A stretch of DNA of 64,000 nt from Rossellomorea marisflavi (GCF_009806575.1 NZ_CP047095.1:4034001-4098000), one strand, 5' to 3'. Counted from the first letter of the stretch, positions 25,068-34,742 are shown. The notes: generated from the letters alone by a model not told the origin. Numbers and translations are program-made.

Positions 25068-25511
25068 TCACTCACGCTCCAGTTTGTCCATTAACTGACC
25101 GATCAAGGAATCCAGTTCGTTATATGTATGCCGGTAGATCTCAACGCTGCCTCCATACGGATCGGAAACATCAAGGTCTTCCGGGTCCTCGAGTACGTAT
25201 TCCTTCAGCGTGAAGATTTTATCGGCGATATGGGGATATTGATCTACGATCGCCCATTTATGGCCCTGTGTCATGGTGAAAATATATGAAGCCCAGTCCA
25301 GTTTTTCACGTGTGATGGAGCTGGATTGGTGCTTATGTATTATATCGTTCTCTTTCAGCACTTCTTTAGCTTGAATTGAGGCATCTGCTCCGTCCATGGC
25401 GAAAACGCCTGCGGATTTCACTTGGATTCCTTGGTGGTTGTTATGTTTAAGGATTGCTTCAGCCATGGGGCTTCGGCAGGTGTTGCCTGTGCAGATAAAT
25501 AGAATATTCAT
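25068..25511 (-). CDS. ywlE: Protein-arginine-phosphatase YwlE
   Basis: Low-molecular-weight phosphatase that removes phosphate from arginine residues added by McsB, linking it to heat-shock control. 147 residues. The P-loop CTGNTCRS (Cys7-Arg13) has Thr11, the residue that gives arginine-phosphate preference, and DVSDPYGGS holds the general-acid Asp. GGAGG precedes the ATG. Confidence 0.95.
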   Translation of the reverse strand: MNILFICTGNTCRSPMAEAILKHNNHQGIQVKSAGVFAMDGADASIQAKEVLKENDIIHKHQSSSITREKLDWASYIFTMTQGHKWAIVDQYPHIADKIFTLKEYVLEDPEDLDVSDPYGGSVEIYRHTYNELDSLIGQLMDKLERE

Positions 25512-25636
25512 TGGATCATCCTCCTTCTTACCTATTATAAATTAATTTCCATTTTGGACAAAGAGCATTCATGCTTATTCGGTTGGAGCGTTACATGGTG
25601 GAGGTGGAAATGTAGTTTTTCTTCATGGGAGCCGTA

Positions 25637-25775
25637 GATGGGACGTTTCGTTTCGCTGCGGCCGCCTGCTTTCCACGGGGAGGAAGTCGAGCCTCCTCAT
25701 TCTTGCGGGGTCTCGATCTTTCCTCTATTCCCGCTGGAGTCAGGCGGCCTCCGCTTCACTTCACTCTTGGTGGAG
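25637..25775 (+). repeat. Palindromic interspersed repeat (copy C)
   Basis: Contains CGTTTCGCTGCGGCCGCCTG, GCTTTCCACGGGGAGGAAGT, GCGGGGTCTCGATC and GCTGGAGTCAGGCGGCC. Nearly identical to copy D 282 bases further on. Confidence 0.8.
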
Positions 25776-25918
25776 AGGAGGATTGTACTTTTTCATGAGC
25801 TATTTTTTATGATTCATGATAGGGCCATTGCATCCATTGGAGTTTTTGATGATTGATCGCTCACCTTTTGTTACCAGTTGGTTGCTTCTGAATTTTATTC
25901 TTATTCATGACGGCCGCA

Positions 25919-26055
25919 GACGGGACGTTCCGTTTCACTGCGGCCGCCTGCTTTCCACGGGGAGGAAGTCGAGCCTCCTCATTCTTGCGGGGTCTCGACC
26001 TTTCCTCTTTTCCCGCTGGAGTCAGTCTGCCTTCGCTTCACTTCACTACTTGGTA
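25919..26055 (+). repeat. Palindromic interspersed repeat (copy D)
   Basis: Same orientation as copy C, with more than 100 of about 137 positions shared by eye; the right arm has changed to GTCAGTCTGCC. Spacer sequences between C and D are unrelated to those between E and F. Confidence 0.8.
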
Positions 26056-26253
26056 GAGAGTGGGCTTTGATTCTTCAAGAGAATGGTTTAAGATTTTTGA
26101 TGCGTTTGGGAGCCAACCACCTTGCTCTTATTTAGAAAGAGGTTAAGACTCCAAGGATGGATTTCACTCTTTGAATAAAGATTTTAAACTGGAATCATGG
26201 TGTGGTTTATACACTTCAACCTTAAAGTGTTGATAAGATACTGACGCTAATGC

Positions 26254-26457
26254 CCTCTAAAGAGTGCAATGAAGCGGAGGGCGGCCGACTCCAGCGTGGA
26301 TCAGAGGCAAGGTTGAGACCCTGCAGGCGATAGCCGAAGCGGCTCAACTGCCTCCCCGCAGGAAAGCGGCCGCCCGGAGCGAAATGAAACGAACTATCCC
26401 AGAATCCACACACCCTGTCACCATCAAGAGATTCACCTCTTTGCCATGAAAATATAA
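26254..26457 (-). repeat. Palindromic interspersed repeat with flanks (copy E)
   Basis: Opposite orientation to C and D. Includes GAAGCGGAGGGCGGCCGACT, GGTTGAGACCCTGCAGGCGA and CCGCAGGAAAGCGGCCGCCC, plus flanking sequence also shared with copy F, so the repeat was duplicated with its surroundings. 26056-26253 shows no gene. Confidence 0.8.
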
Positions 26458-26511
26458 ATCTACTTCCATCCAGTCCCTTCCCCCCTCTCCATCCAGAACT
26501 TGAAGCTTATA

Positions 26512-26714
26512 CCCTCCAAAGAGTCCAACGAAGCGGAGGGCGGCCGACTCCAGCGTGGATCAGAGGCAAGGTTGAGACCCTGCAGGCGATAGCCGAAGAA
26601 CTGCCTGCCTCCCCGCAGGAAAGCGGCCGCCCGGAGCGAAATGAAACGAACCATTCCAGAATCCTTACCCACCAATACCTTCAAGAGATTCCCCTATTTG
26701 CCGTGAGAATATAT
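26512..26714 (-). repeat. Palindromic interspersed repeat with flanks (copy F)
   Basis: Direct duplicate of copy E at a period of about 259 bases, differing in the tip (CGAAGAACTGCCTGCC in place of CGAAGCGGCTCAACTGCC). Confidence 0.8.
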
Positions 26715-26771
26715 ATGCAAAGAAGCTGCCGACCTCAACGGAATCCATCCATTCTATCAAGCTACCAAAAA

Positions 26772-26797
26772 GAAAAAGCCCCAAACAGGGACTTCAA
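26772..26797 (-). terminator. Terminator of mntP
   Basis: Minus strand AAGTCCC TGTTT GGGGCTTTTTC overlaps the mntP stop codon. One mismatch in the stem. Confidence 0.6.
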
Positions 26798-27345
26798 AAA
26801 GGAAGAAGCAGCTTGATCCCGAATAAGAACAGGATGCTTCCGCCAAGTGCTTCGCTGTAGGTGCCTAGGACTCCTTGGAATCTCCTTCCTATGAGAAGGC
26901 CGGCCCATGTAAGGACGGTGGCGGCAAAACCGAAACAGGCGACTGCGGCAACGGTTCTTGCGCCGAAGATCCCGAGGCTCAGTCCGACAGAGAAGCTGTC
27001 GAGACTGACGCTGAGTGCAAAAAGGACGAGACCGAATCCTACGGGGGAAACGAGCGTTGTTTCCTCCTCCTTGAAGCTAGAGAGGAACATCTGGATCCCA
27101 AGAACAATCAAGAGGATGCCTCCTGCATATGTAGCAAATGTCCCGAACGTGTTGGAAAGAAACTTCCCCGTCATCATCCCGAGCAGCGGCATCCATACGT
27201 GGAAAATGCCCACCACGATACCGATATATAGGATCTGCCTTAACCTCAGTTGGAACATCCCCATCCCGATGCCAATCGAGAACGCATCCATCCCAAGTGC
27301 AAAGGCCATCAGCATTAGTGTCACCAATTCTCCGATCATTGTCAT
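26794..27345 (-). CDS. mntP: Manganese efflux pump MntP
   Basis: 183 residues, six membrane helices in two similar halves: [20 protein letters not shown] in the first and [17 protein letters not shown] in the second, each with the conserved Asp expected to bind manganese. Corresponds to ywlD. ATG at 27345 lies ten bases from GGAGG; an in-frame GTG two codons earlier (27351) is a weaker alternative. The ribosome site is partly inside a strong hairpin (27360-27399). Confidence 0.92.
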   Translation of the reverse strand: MTMIGELVTLMLMAFALGMDAFSIGIGMGMFQLRLRQILYIGIVVGIFHVWMPLLGMMTGKFLSNTFGTFATYAGGILLIVLGIQMFLSSFKEEETTLVSPVGFGLVLFALSVSLDSFSVGLSLGIFGARTVAAVACFGFAATVLTWAGLLIGRRFQGVLGTYSEALGGSILFLFGIKLLLPF

Positions 27346-27355
27346 TCTCACAATT

Positions 27356-27399
27356 CCTCCCCCGGACATGCCTATAGAGAAATGTATGCATGTCCGGGG
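27356..27399 (-). promoter_or_regulatory. Leader hairpin overlapping the mntP ribosome binding site
   Basis: Minus strand CCCCGGACATGC (27399-27388) pairs perfectly with GCATGTCCGGGG (27371-27360), 16-base loop. The ribosome site GGGGGAGG (27363-27356) begins in the 3' arm. No T run follows, so it is not a plain terminator. It does not look like the yybP-ykoY manganese riboswitch, for which there is also too little space. Confidence 0.55.
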
Positions 27400-27430
27400 A
27401 GAATTAGACGAGAGTGTTTGGCTGAAACAC

Positions 27431-27460
27431 AAAAAAGACGCCCTGCAAATGAGCGTCTTT
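27431..27460 (-). terminator. Terminator of uxaAB
   Basis: Minus strand AAGACGC pairs with GCGTCTT around CATTTGCAGG-type loop, followed by TTTTGTG. It lies 13 bases past uxaB. Confidence 0.8.
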
Positions 27461-27472
27461 TCCTTTACCATC

Positions 27473-28972
27473 CTACGATTTCACCGAACCGCTCCCAGCC
27501 ACTTTTTTAACGGCCACGTCCATCCCTTCGATCAGGATCGTTTCGATATGAGCGGTCACCCGTTCTGCGAGCCCATCCATTGCGTCAAGGTCTTCTCCCC
27601 AGATGTCCTCACGGCTGAGGATGGAACGGACGGCAGAAAGAATAGTGATCCTGCCCTCTTCAATGGCCTGCCATGTGTCAAGAACGAGGGCGTTTACAAT
27701 GGGGTTTTCCCGCGTCTCATACTCTTCTTCGCCTCTCTCGGCTATCAGTCCTTTTTCCGTGGTGCGAACCGGCTTGTAGTACACGAGCAGTGCAGCAAGG
27801 GCAAGGACCAATGTTTCCGGGAGGTCCCCACGCTCGGCATGGGTCTTCAAGCGGGGCAAAAGCCTCGATGTGTATTTGAAAAAGGAGTTCATTCCGATAT
27901 CGAGTAGGAAATGCTTATTATAAGGGTTCAGGAAGCGGTCCACGACTCCTGAAGTAAACGCCTTTTTCACCTCCTCTTCCATTGGAAGGGCCTCCTGTAT
28001 GTCCAGGAATCCCTGCTCTACGAAGGAGCGGAGGGAAGGGGTGGTCATCACGTCCAGGACTGTGTCAGCCCCCGCCAGGTATCCGACGGGTGTCATGAGG
28101 GTATGGGGACCGTTGAGGAGTCCCACCTTCAGGTCACGCTGTTCCTTCACTCCACCCCACTTTACATTGAGGCCGGCTTTGTGGAGGGGGAAGATTTCCT
28201 TGAATCGTTCATCCGCATCGATGGCGAACAGATGATAAGGTTCGCCGACCGTAATGAGCTCATCATCATAGCCGAGGCGTTCTTTGTACTCGGCTTCCTG
28301 ACCCCGCGGGAACCCGGTGACGATCCGGTCGACCAGCGTGTCGCAGAATACATTCGAGTGGTCTAGCCATTCAAAAAAGGCTTCTGAATATCCCCAGTCT
28401 TCCGCTACCTTGTGCACGATGGATTTCAGCTTCTTGCCGTTGTCTTCAATTAATTCACACGGCAGGATGTATAACCCTTTATCCCCTGCCCCCTCGTAAT
28501 ACGTGAACCGATGGTGCAACAGGGCCGCCAGCTTCCCGGGATACGAAAGGGGCGAAGCATCACCGTCATACTGCTCCTCCTGGTAGACGATGCCTGCCTC
28601 CGTCGTATTGGACACGATGATTTGGAGGTCTGCGGATTCCACCGCCTGCTTCATGGCCGGCCAATCGGAATAGGGATTGATGCCTCCGCTGATGGAGGAG
28701 ATGACTTCATGATAATCCACGGTCTCGCCATTCTTGCGCCCCCTCAAGACCGCCGTGTACAGATAATCCTGGGCGGCGAGCTTCGGCAGAACCTTCCCGT
28801 GGGGCGTCGGCTGCACGGCGATGATGGAGCCGTTGAAGACGCCCTGTTTATTCATCTCCTGGATCATCCAATCGATGAATCCCCTTAGGAAATTCCCTTC
28901 CCCGATCTGCAGGACCTTGGCCGGAAGATGCTGATAGGATGAGCTGGTGGGTACTTCTTTACTAAGCTTCAT
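27473..28972 (-). CDS. uxaB: Tagaturonate reductase (altronate oxidoreductase)
   Basis: NADH-linked reduction of D-tagaturonate to D-altronate in galacturonate breakdown. 499 residues, mannitol-dehydrogenase family: N-terminal dinucleotide fold starting [32 protein letters not shown], and the helical C-terminal domain with [17 protein letters not shown] and [13 protein letters not shown]. Start overlaps the uxaA stop by four bases (ATGA), so it is coupled to uxaA. Confidence 0.95.
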   Translation of the reverse strand: MKLSKEVPTSSSYQHLPAKVLQIGEGNFLRGFIDWMIQEMNKQGVFNGSIIAVQPTPHGKVLPKLAAQDYLYTAVLRGRKNGETVDYHEVISSISGGINPYSDWPAMKQAVESADLQIIVSNTTEAGIVYQEEQYDGDASPLSYPGKLAALLHHRFTYYEGAGDKGLYILPCELIEDNGKKLKSIVHKVAEDWGYSEAFFEWLDHSNVFCDTLVDRIVTGFPRGQEAEYKERLGYDDELITVGEPYHLFAIDADERFKEIFPLHKAGLNVKWGGVKEQRDLKVGLLNGPHTLMTPVGYLAGADTVLDVMTTPSLRSFVEQGFLDIQEALPMEEEVKKAFTSGVVDRFLNPYNKHFLLDIGMNSFFKYTSRLLPRLKTHAERGDLPETLVLALAALLVYYKPVRTTEKGLIAERGEEEYETRENPIVNALVLDTWQAIEEGRITILSAVRSILSREDIWGEDLDAMDGLAERVTAHIETILIEGMDVAVKKVAGSGSVKS

Positions 28973-30480
28973 ACAAAATCCTCCCTCTCACAGCGTGACG
29001 CCGTCTTTGAAAATGGAAATCTCCTTGAATCCGAGTCGTTCATTATGGGTGCGCGCTTCCCCGATGCGAGGCCCGTGATGTATTCAAAGAACTCGTCGGC
29101 GAGCTCTTCCTTTCCCCTGCCTTCGATTAGCTGTCCTGCATTGAAGTCGATCCAATTCGTTTTCTTCTGGGCAAGTGCTGAGTTCGTGGAGATCTTCACC
29201 GTCGGTACAGGACCTCCGAACGGGGTTCCCCGGCCCGTGGTGAACAGGACGATATGGGCGCCTGCAGCCGTAAGGGCGGTGACGGAGACGAGGTCATTTC
29301 CCGGACCTTGGACGAGATGAAGGCCTTCACCTTTCGTGCGGTCACCATAGGCAAGGACATCGGCAATCTCCCCGAAGCCGCCTTTCTGGATGTTTCCGAG
29401 GGACTTTTCTTCAAGGGTCGTGATCCCGCCTTTTTTATTCCCTGGAGATGGATTCTCATAGACGTTCTGCCCGTGCTTCAGGAAGTATTCCTTGAAGTCA
29501 TTGACGAGGTCGACGATCTTCCCGAACACGGCTTCATCTTTGGCCCTGCTCATGAGGATCTCTTCCGCGCCGAACATCTCGGGTACTTCCGTCAGGATCG
29601 TTGTGCCGCCTTCCGAGATGAGTCTGTCGGAAAATGCCCCGACAAGCGGGTTCCCCGTAATCCCGGAGAATCCGTCCGATCCACCGCATTTCAATCCTAC
29701 CTTCAACTTTGAAAGGGGTACTTCCTGACGTTTGAATGTCTTGGCATAGTCGGCGAGCTCTTCGATGAGTTCGAGAGATTCGGAGATTTCATCATCAGCG
29801 CTCTGGACTTCGATGAACTTCACCCTCCGTGGGTCATAATCGCCGATAACCTTCTTGAATTCTTCAATATAGTTATTTTCGCAGCCGAGACCCATGACGA
29901 GAATGCCCGCAGCATTGGGATGGTGGACGAGTCCGCTCAGGATCTTCTGGGTATTGTGAAGATCATCCCCAAGCTGGGAACACCCGAAGAGATGAGAGAA
30001 GCTGTGCACCCCGTCGATGCCTTCGAATTGATCACCGGCCATCTTTGCCACCATTTCCGCAGTCTTATTGATGCAGCCCACCGTGTTGATGATCCAGATT
30101 TCATTGCGGATCCCGACTTCCCCGTTTTCCCTGATATATCCTTGAAAGGTTTTGGTCGACGGCTTCGGTACGATTTTGTCATCTGTGGGCTTGTAGTCAT
30201 ACTGCAGCGTCCCTTTGAGGTTGGTCACCACATTGTGGGTGTGAATCCAATCTCCGCGGTCGATCGGCTCTGACGCCCTCCCGATCGGCATACCGAACTT
30301 GATAACGTTTTCATTTTTCTGGATCGGTTCCCTTGCAATTTTATGTCCGGCCGGTACGGCTTCCCTCAGGACGACTTCCCTGTCGCCATCCACCACGCGT
30401 TCCCCTGCTTCAAAATCCCTCAGTGCAATCAGGACATTGTCCCGTTCATGAATGACGATCGTTGAACTGTTCAATCCCAT
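28969..30480 (-). CDS. uxaA: Altronate dehydratase
   Basis: Dehydrates D-altronate to 2-keto-3-deoxygluconate. 503 residues: small N-terminal SAF domain (about 1-100) and the large catalytic domain with the Cys-containing stretches NTVGCINKTAEMVAK, FGCSQLGDD and VGLKCGGSDGFSGITGNPL. Fusion of the two halves is normal for UxaA. First gene of the operon, directly behind the palindromic operator and sigma-A promoter. Confidence 0.96.
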   Translation of the reverse strand: MGLNSSTIVIHERDNVLIALRDFEAGERVVDGDREVVLREAVPAGHKIAREPIQKNENVIKFGMPIGRASEPIDRGDWIHTHNVVTNLKGTLQYDYKPTDDKIVPKPSTKTFQGYIRENGEVGIRNEIWIINTVGCINKTAEMVAKMAGDQFEGIDGVHSFSHLFGCSQLGDDLHNTQKILSGLVHHPNAAGILVMGLGCENNYIEEFKKVIGDYDPRRVKFIEVQSADDEISESLELIEELADYAKTFKRQEVPLSKLKVGLKCGGSDGFSGITGNPLVGAFSDRLISEGGTTILTEVPEMFGAEEILMSRAKDEAVFGKIVDLVNDFKEYFLKHGQNVYENPSPGNKKGGITTLEEKSLGNIQKGGFGEIADVLAYGDRTKGEGLHLVQGPGNDLVSVTALTAAGAHIVLFTTGRGTPFGGPVPTVKISTNSALAQKKTNWIDFNAGQLIEGRGKEELADEFFEYITGLASGKRAPIMNDSDSRRFPFSKTASRCEREDFV

Positions 30481-30493
30481 TCTCCCCCTCTTG

Positions 30494-30523
30494 TTGACAA
30501 AATAACAACGTTGTTATTATCAT
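30494..30523 (+). promoter_or_regulatory. Possible promoter of the lacI-type regulator
   Basis: Plus strand TTGACA at 30494-30499, then 18 bases that contain the operator, then TATCAT. The regulator would repress its own gene and uxaAB from one site. Confidence 0.45.
30501..30518. promoter_or_regulatory. Palindromic operator AATAACAACGTTGTTATT (uronate regulon)
   Basis: Perfect 18-bp palindrome with a central CG, typical for LacI-family repressors. It directly abuts the -10 box of the uxaA promoter. The identical 18 bases occur at 54300-54317 in front of the iolB-like gene. Confidence 0.8.
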
Positions 30524-30547
30524 AGTATCATTCCTTTTTTCTGTCAA
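30519..30547 (-). promoter_or_regulatory. Sigma-A promoter of uxaAB
   Basis: Minus strand TTGACA, 17-base spacer, TATGAT, followed immediately by the operator. Confidence 0.8.
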
Positions 30548-30611
30548 TGAAGAGTTGTATCGACAACCGACAGAGAGATATAATGAAAACATAATAGTGC
30601 TGGAGGTTACC

Positions 30612-31595
30612 ATGGGAGTCACAATCAAAGATATAGCAAAAGCGGCGGGGGTGAGCTTTTCCACCGTATCAAAAGCATTGCGGGACAGCCCACTTGTCAA
30701 GGAACCGACGAAAAAGCGGATCACCGAAATCGCCATGGAGCTCGGATATCAACCGAACGCAGCGGCGAGGAGCCTGGTCTCGAAGAAGTCCCATACAATC
30801 GGGATCATCTGGCCGACCATCGAAGGGACCGCCCACTCTTCCCTCATCACCCGCTTGAATACACAGCTGGAGCAGCTCTCGTATACGACCCTGATCTCCA
30901 TCAACGATAAAGAATTCGCCATCAATCTTTTCAACCGCTATCAGGTGGATGCCATCCTTTGTTTTGATGACAATCCGGAGCTCCAAGCTGATACACCATC
31001 GGCGGTTCCCGTCGTCTCATACGGGATTGCCGATAAAGGAAGCGCATCGCCGACGGTAGACGTCCAGCGGAAAAAGGCCGTCTATATGGCGACCAATTAT
31101 CTTTCCTCCATTGGTCACCGGTTCATCAGCTATATCGGGGTCATGGATAAACCGATTCAGGATGAAAAAGCGAAGGGCTTCAAACTGGCAGCGGAAGGAC
31201 TGGGACTCCCCGGTTTCGCACACCAGATCGTGGACGTTCCGAAGCTTGAACCGTATGATGGGTACGTCGCGGCCAAGGAGGTCCTCCAAAGCGTTGAACG
31301 TCCCACGGCAATCATCAGCGGGAGTCATGATCTTTCCAAGGGGATCCTGAGGGCTGCAGCAGAGTGCGGAATCAAGGTCCCGGATGACCTTTCCATCATC
31401 AGCTACGACAACCTGCCAGATGAAAACGATACCCCCATCCCCCTCTCGACGGTCGGGGTCCCACTGGATCACATCACGTTACGCTTGACAGATGTCCTGA
31501 TGGATGTCATCAATGAAGATGATATAGAAAAGGTCCTATTCCTGGAACCTGAGCTCAAAGTGACGGATTCTTGCCGTCCACCATCCAACCATTAG
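30612..31595 (+). CDS. LacI-family transcriptional repressor of the uronate genes
   Basis: 327 residues: N-terminal helix-turn-helix VTIKDIAKAAGVSFSTVSKA (residues 3-22) with hinge helix PNAAARSLVSKK, then a periplasmic-binding-protein-like effector domain. ATG at 30612 follows GGAGG by five bases; a longer frame from 30555 has no ribosome site. Divergent from uxaAB and next to the palindrome at 30501-30518, so it most likely binds it, with a uronate or a catabolite as inducer (functionally like ExuR; inference). It is followed eleven bases later by an esterase gene. Confidence 0.9.
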   Translation: MGVTIKDIAKAAGVSFSTVSKALRDSPLVKEPTKKRITEIAMELGYQPNAAARSLVSKKSHTIGIIWPTIEGTAHSSLITRLNTQLEQLSYTTLISINDKEFAINLFNRYQVDAILCFDDNPELQADTPSAVPVVSYGIADKGSASPTVDVQRKKAVYMATNYLSSIGHRFISYIGVMDKPIQDEKAKGFKLAAEGLGLPGFAHQIVDVPKLEPYDGYVAAKEVLQSVERPTAIISGSHDLSKGILRAAAECGIKVPDDLSIISYDNLPDENDTPIPLSTVGVPLDHITLRLTDVLMDVINEDDIEKVLFLEPELKVTDSCRPPSNH

Positions 31596-31606
31596 GAGGA
31601 GAAACC

Positions 31607-32272
31607 ATGTCATTTTCCATTTTTCTTGCAGGTGATTCAACTGTAGCGGATTACCCTGAAACTTCTGCTCCACAAGCCGGTTGGGGGCAACAATTCCCGG
31701 CCTTTCTGGATTCGAGCATCTCGGTCCGGAATCATGCCGCTAACGGACGCAGCTCCAAAAGCTTCATCGACGAAGGAAGACTGGATGTGATCGAAAATGA
31801 AATCGTTGAAGGGGATTATCTCTTCATCCAGTTCGGTCACAATGACAGCAAGCAGGATGGACGATTCACGGATCCTTTCACCACCTATAAGGAGCATCTG
31901 CTCCGCTATATCGAAACCGCAAAAGAAAAGAAAGCGCATCCGGTCCTCATTACGCCAGTGGCGAGAAGGAAATTCGGAAGCGACGGCACTGTGCTGGACA
32001 CCCACGGGGATTACCCTGCAGCGATGAAGGAGCTTGCACGGGAACAATCCGTCCCTGTCATCGATCTTCACAAGAAGAGCTTGAAGCTCCTGGATACGTT
32101 GGGTCCGATCCGGTCCAAAGCGCTCTATATGTGGATAGACCCGCATCCCAATTTTCCAGACGGCGCCATGGATAACACGCATTTTAATGAAGACGGAGCG
32201 CGGGAAATCGCCGCTATTGTAAAGAAAGAACTTGAAGGGGTCGTGCCAGAACTGACTCCAACAATAAAATAA
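31607..32272 (+). CDS. Rhamnogalacturonan acetylesterase-like SGNH hydrolase
   Basis: 221 residues, no signal peptide, so a cytoplasmic deacetylase of imported pectin fragments is likely. SGNH motifs: GDSTVADYP (Ser nucleophile in block I), the Gly/Asn in HAANGRSSKSF, FGHNDSK and the C-terminal MDNTHFNEDGA with catalytic Asp/His pattern. Similar in type to RhgT/YesT of B. subtilis. AGGAGGAG precedes the ATG. Co-oriented and closely spaced with the LacI gene. Confidence 0.88.
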   Translation: MSFSIFLAGDSTVADYPETSAPQAGWGQQFPAFLDSSISVRNHAANGRSSKSFIDEGRLDVIENEIVEGDYLFIQFGHNDSKQDGRFTDPFTTYKEHLLRYIETAKEKKAHPVLITPVARRKFGSDGTVLDTHGDYPAAMKELAREQSVPVIDLHKKSLKLLDTLGPIRSKALYMWIDPHPNFPDGAMDNTHFNEDGAREIAAIVKKELEGVVPELTPTIK

Positions 32273-32279
32273 ATCAACA

Positions 32280-32316
32280 GAAGCCTGATCCTTTTAATGG
32301 GATCAGGCTTTTCTTC
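32280..32316. terminator. Terminator between the esterase gene and zagA
   Basis: AAGCCTGATCC and GGATCAGGCTT form a stem around TTTTAATG; TTTTC follows on the plus strand. It separates convergent genes. Confidence 0.8.
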
Positions 32317-32318
32317 AT

Positions 32319-33500
32319 TCAGTATTGAATAACGAAGGAAGGAATTGGATCGTTGAACTGCATCCAGTCCATTCCCATCTCATCATCTGTGAGAAGGCAA
32401 CGATCCAAGGAACCCTCGATTTGGTGACGGTCCATATCCATACCGATCATGACGAGCTCGGTCATACGATCCCCGTATTCTGGATCCCACTTTTCCTTGA
32501 GCTCGGTTTCCTCTTCAAGAAGCTCGCGGATTTCACCTTCTGGATAGGTCGCAATCCATGGGCCAGCCCCTTGGATCATGATGGATGGACCCGCTTGTGA
32601 AAGAAGGCCGGCAGTATCGTTGCGGCTTGCAAGCCAGAAGAAGCCCTTTGCCCTTACAACCTCTTCCGGCCACCCTTCAAGCCATTCCATGAAGCGACCA
32701 GGGTGGAACGGCCTCACCCGCCTATAGACAAAGGACGAGATGTTGTATTCATCCGTTTCAGGGACATGCTCTTCCTGTAGCTCCTTGATCCATCCTGCAC
32801 TTTGGCTGGCGGACTCGAATTGGAATGAATGTGTGTTCAACACCTCTTCAAGGTCGACCCTTGCATGGCTGGATTCGATGATTCTGGCATCTGCATTGAG
32901 CTTCCTCAGGACCGCCCTTAGCTCATTGACAGACTCCTCCGCAACCAGATCGGTTTTGTTCAAGAGGATGACGTTGGCAAACTCGATTTGGTCGATCAGC
33001 AGGTCGACGATTTCCCTTTCATCGGTCTCGTCTGCTGCCTGACTTCGATCGAGCAGCGTCTCCCCACTGGCAAAGTCGTGCCAGAAACGGTTGGCATCAA
33101 CCACCGTCACCATCGTATCCAGCCTTGTTTTCCCGATCAGATCGACACCGGTCGCTTCATCGGCATACGTGAAGGTCTGGGCGACAGGCACCGGCTCGGA
33201 GATACCCGAAGACTCAATGACGATATAGTCAATGTCCCCTTGTTCCACAAGGCGATCGACTTCAATAAGCAGGTCTTCGCGCAACGTGCAACAGATGCAT
33301 CCATTCTGAAGCTCCACAAGTTTTTCATCGGTCCGGGTGAAGCCCTCTTTCTTCACAAGGGACGCATCAATATTCACCTCGCTCATATCATTGACGATGA
33401 CGGCGATCTTCCTACCCTCCCTGTTGTGGAGAATATGGTTCAATAACGTCGTTTTTCCTGATCCTAAATAGCCGCTCAATACAGTTACTGGTATTCTCAA
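32319..33500 (-). CDS. zagA: GTP-dependent zinc metallochaperone (CobW/COG0523 family, YciC-like)
   Basis: 393 residues. G3E GTPase with Walker [17 protein letters not shown], the metal-binding CxCC motif in [34 protein letters not shown] for guanine, and the C-terminal CobW_C domain from about 265. In B. subtilis YciC/ZagA is induced by zinc starvation through Zur and delivers zinc to FolE. The start is a TTG at 33500 behind AAAGGAGAG. It lies 19 bases after the FAD-protein gene, whose upstream region has a Zur-box-like palindrome. Confidence 0.88.
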   Translation of the reverse strand: MRIPVTVLSGYLGSGKTTLLNHILHNREGRKIAVIVNDMSEVNIDASLVKKEGFTRTDEKLVELQNGCICCTLREDLLIEVDRLVEQGDIDYIVIESSGISEPVPVAQTFTYADEATGVDLIGKTRLDTMVTVVDANRFWHDFASGETLLDRSQAADETDEREIVDLLIDQIEFANVILLNKTDLVAEESVNELRAVLRKLNADARIIESSHARVDLEEVLNTHSFQFESASQSAGWIKELQEEHVPETDEYNISSFVYRRVRPFHPGRFMEWLEGWPEEVVRAKGFFWLASRNDTAGLLSQAGPSIMIQGAGPWIATYPEGEIRELLEEETELKEKWDPEYGDRMTELVMIGMDMDRHQIEGSLDRCLLTDDEMGMDWMQFNDPIPSFVIQY

Positions 33501-33519
33501 TGGTCTCTCTCCTTTTCAT

Positions 33520-34662
33520 TTACATACTTCCGATGATTCGTTCCGCTGCTTTCCTCGCTCCTGCAATATTCCTGGCGACGGGACCGATCTCCAGTTCGGC
33601 CAGTGGTCCGGATACATAAAGGTGATCGCACCATTCCAAGTGCTCGTTGACGATAGGGAATCCGCATTGTGCACATACCAGCCCTTCCTTCCTGACCAGT
33701 TCACGGACCCACTCCGTTTCCATTATCTTTGGGCAAAATCCCGTTGCCAGCAACAGTGTTTTCCCTTCCCACCGGGAGTGCTTCAAGGAAAGCGAAAGGG
33801 TCGATCCATCCACCCCGCTTCCTTTCACTTCATCCTCGATGAATCGGTACTCACCACGGTCCTCCAGCCTCCTTAACCTGTGCCTGAGCTCGCTTGTCAC
33901 TGACCCGCGATGGCGTGCATCGTGAATGGCTTGCCTCCTTTTTTTGTACGAAGGGAGTGAGTGGAATCCTCTCAAACACTTCGGACCGAGCCAGCCCGGA
34001 TCACTGTCGAAATCATGGACCCGATAGGGATGCCTGCTGATTTGAACCACTCTCCCAGGATGTTCCCGAGCAAGCTTGATCACTAGATGGGCTGCTGTGA
34101 TTCCGCCTCCCACAACGGCGATGTCAGGAGTGACCACCGGGAGCTTCTCTTGAAAGATATGCCCTACTTGGGTCGGTCGACTCGATCGCAACTCCTCGGC
34201 CCACTCGGGCACACTGAGCCTTTCATTCATCCCGGTGGCAATCACCAGATTCTTGCCTTCCACTGATCCCGAATCGGTTTCCACCACCCAGTGGTTCCCC
34301 GACTTTGTGACCCCTTGTACCCTCCCTTGCTGCCACCTCTCTTGCAAGCCGATGCTGGAGAAAATGGCTTCACTGTGACGATTGAAGAAATCAAGACCCG
34401 GCCTTTTGTATTTCCCGTAAAAGACGTCGGATCCCCCATCATTGAAGTAATGGAGGCTGAACGGATGAATATCACAATGATGGACGGATGGAGATCTTAA
34501 AAACGGCATGGAAATCCTTGATGTGAGGTCCTTCCACTTTTCGATGGGCCCCTTATGAGGATCTATGATACAGATTTGACTCGCAGGAATTCCTTTGGCC
34601 TTAATCAGATAGGTTGCGATGGTGCACCCGTGGATGCCGCCCCCTGCAATGATCCATTCCAC
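33520..34662 (-). CDS. FAD/NAD(P)-binding oxidoreductase, zinc-starvation operon
   Basis: 380 residues. N-terminal FAD fold MEWIIAGGGIHGCTIATYLI; second nucleotide fold near 175 (PDIAVVGGGITAAHLVIKLA); ATGMN and ATGFCPK motifs as in flavin monooxygenase-like proteins. C-terminal CAQCGFPI could bind metal. Substrate unknown. I chose GTG 34662, seven bases from AAAGGAG; a GTG at 34671 overlaps it. Its Zur box and downstream zagA suggest a role in zinc limitation. Confidence 0.8.
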   Translation of the reverse strand: MEWIIAGGGIHGCTIATYLIKAKGIPASQICIIDPHKGPIEKWKDLTSRISMPFLRSPSVHHCDIHPFSLHYFNDGGSDVFYGKYKRPGLDFFNRHSEAIFSSIGLQERWQQGRVQGVTKSGNHWVVETDSGSVEGKNLVIATGMNERLSVPEWAEELRSSRPTQVGHIFQEKLPVVTPDIAVVGGGITAAHLVIKLAREHPGRVVQISRHPYRVHDFDSDPGWLGPKCLRGFHSLPSYKKRRQAIHDARHRGSVTSELRHRLRRLEDRGEYRFIEDEVKGSGVDGSTLSLSLKHSRWEGKTLLLATGFCPKIMETEWVRELVRKEGLVCAQCGFPIVNEHLEWCDHLYVSGPLAELEIGPVARNIAGARKAAERIIGSM

Positions 34663-34677
34663 CTTACCCACTCCTTT

Positions 34678-34697
34678 TTTCGTAATGATTACGATTT
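34678..34697. promoter_or_regulatory. Zur-box-like palindrome upstream of the FAD gene and zagA
   Basis: TCGTAATGATTACGATTTA matches the B. subtilis Zur consensus AAATCGTAATNATTACGATTT in its core. It sits just upstream of the ribosome site, so Zur binding would block transcription. Confidence 0.7.
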
Positions 34698-34708
34698 ATA
34701 AGTCATTT

Positions 34709-34741
34709 GATACCCCGACCTCCCATCAAGGTCGGGATACC
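34709..34741 (-). terminator. Hairpin after the ycgQ-like gene
   Basis: Minus strand ATCCCGACCT pairs with AGGTCGGGGAT-type arm around a short loop. No T run follows; it may act as an end-stabilising hairpin rather than a classical terminator. Confidence 0.5.
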
Positions 34742-34742
34742 A

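Noticed and set aside
26222..26684. Two minus-strand frames sharing a stretch of about 30 residues
   Set aside because: The similarity comes from the duplicated palindromic repeats E and F; the frames lack ribosome sites and are not expected to be translated.
27346..27430. yybP-ykoY manganese riboswitch in front of mntP
   Set aside because: The space is too short and the conserved internal-loop sequences are not seen; only a simple hairpin is present.
26861..27907. A 348-codon open frame on the plus strand
   Set aside because: Antisense to mntP and uxaB, with no ribosome site and low-complexity composition.
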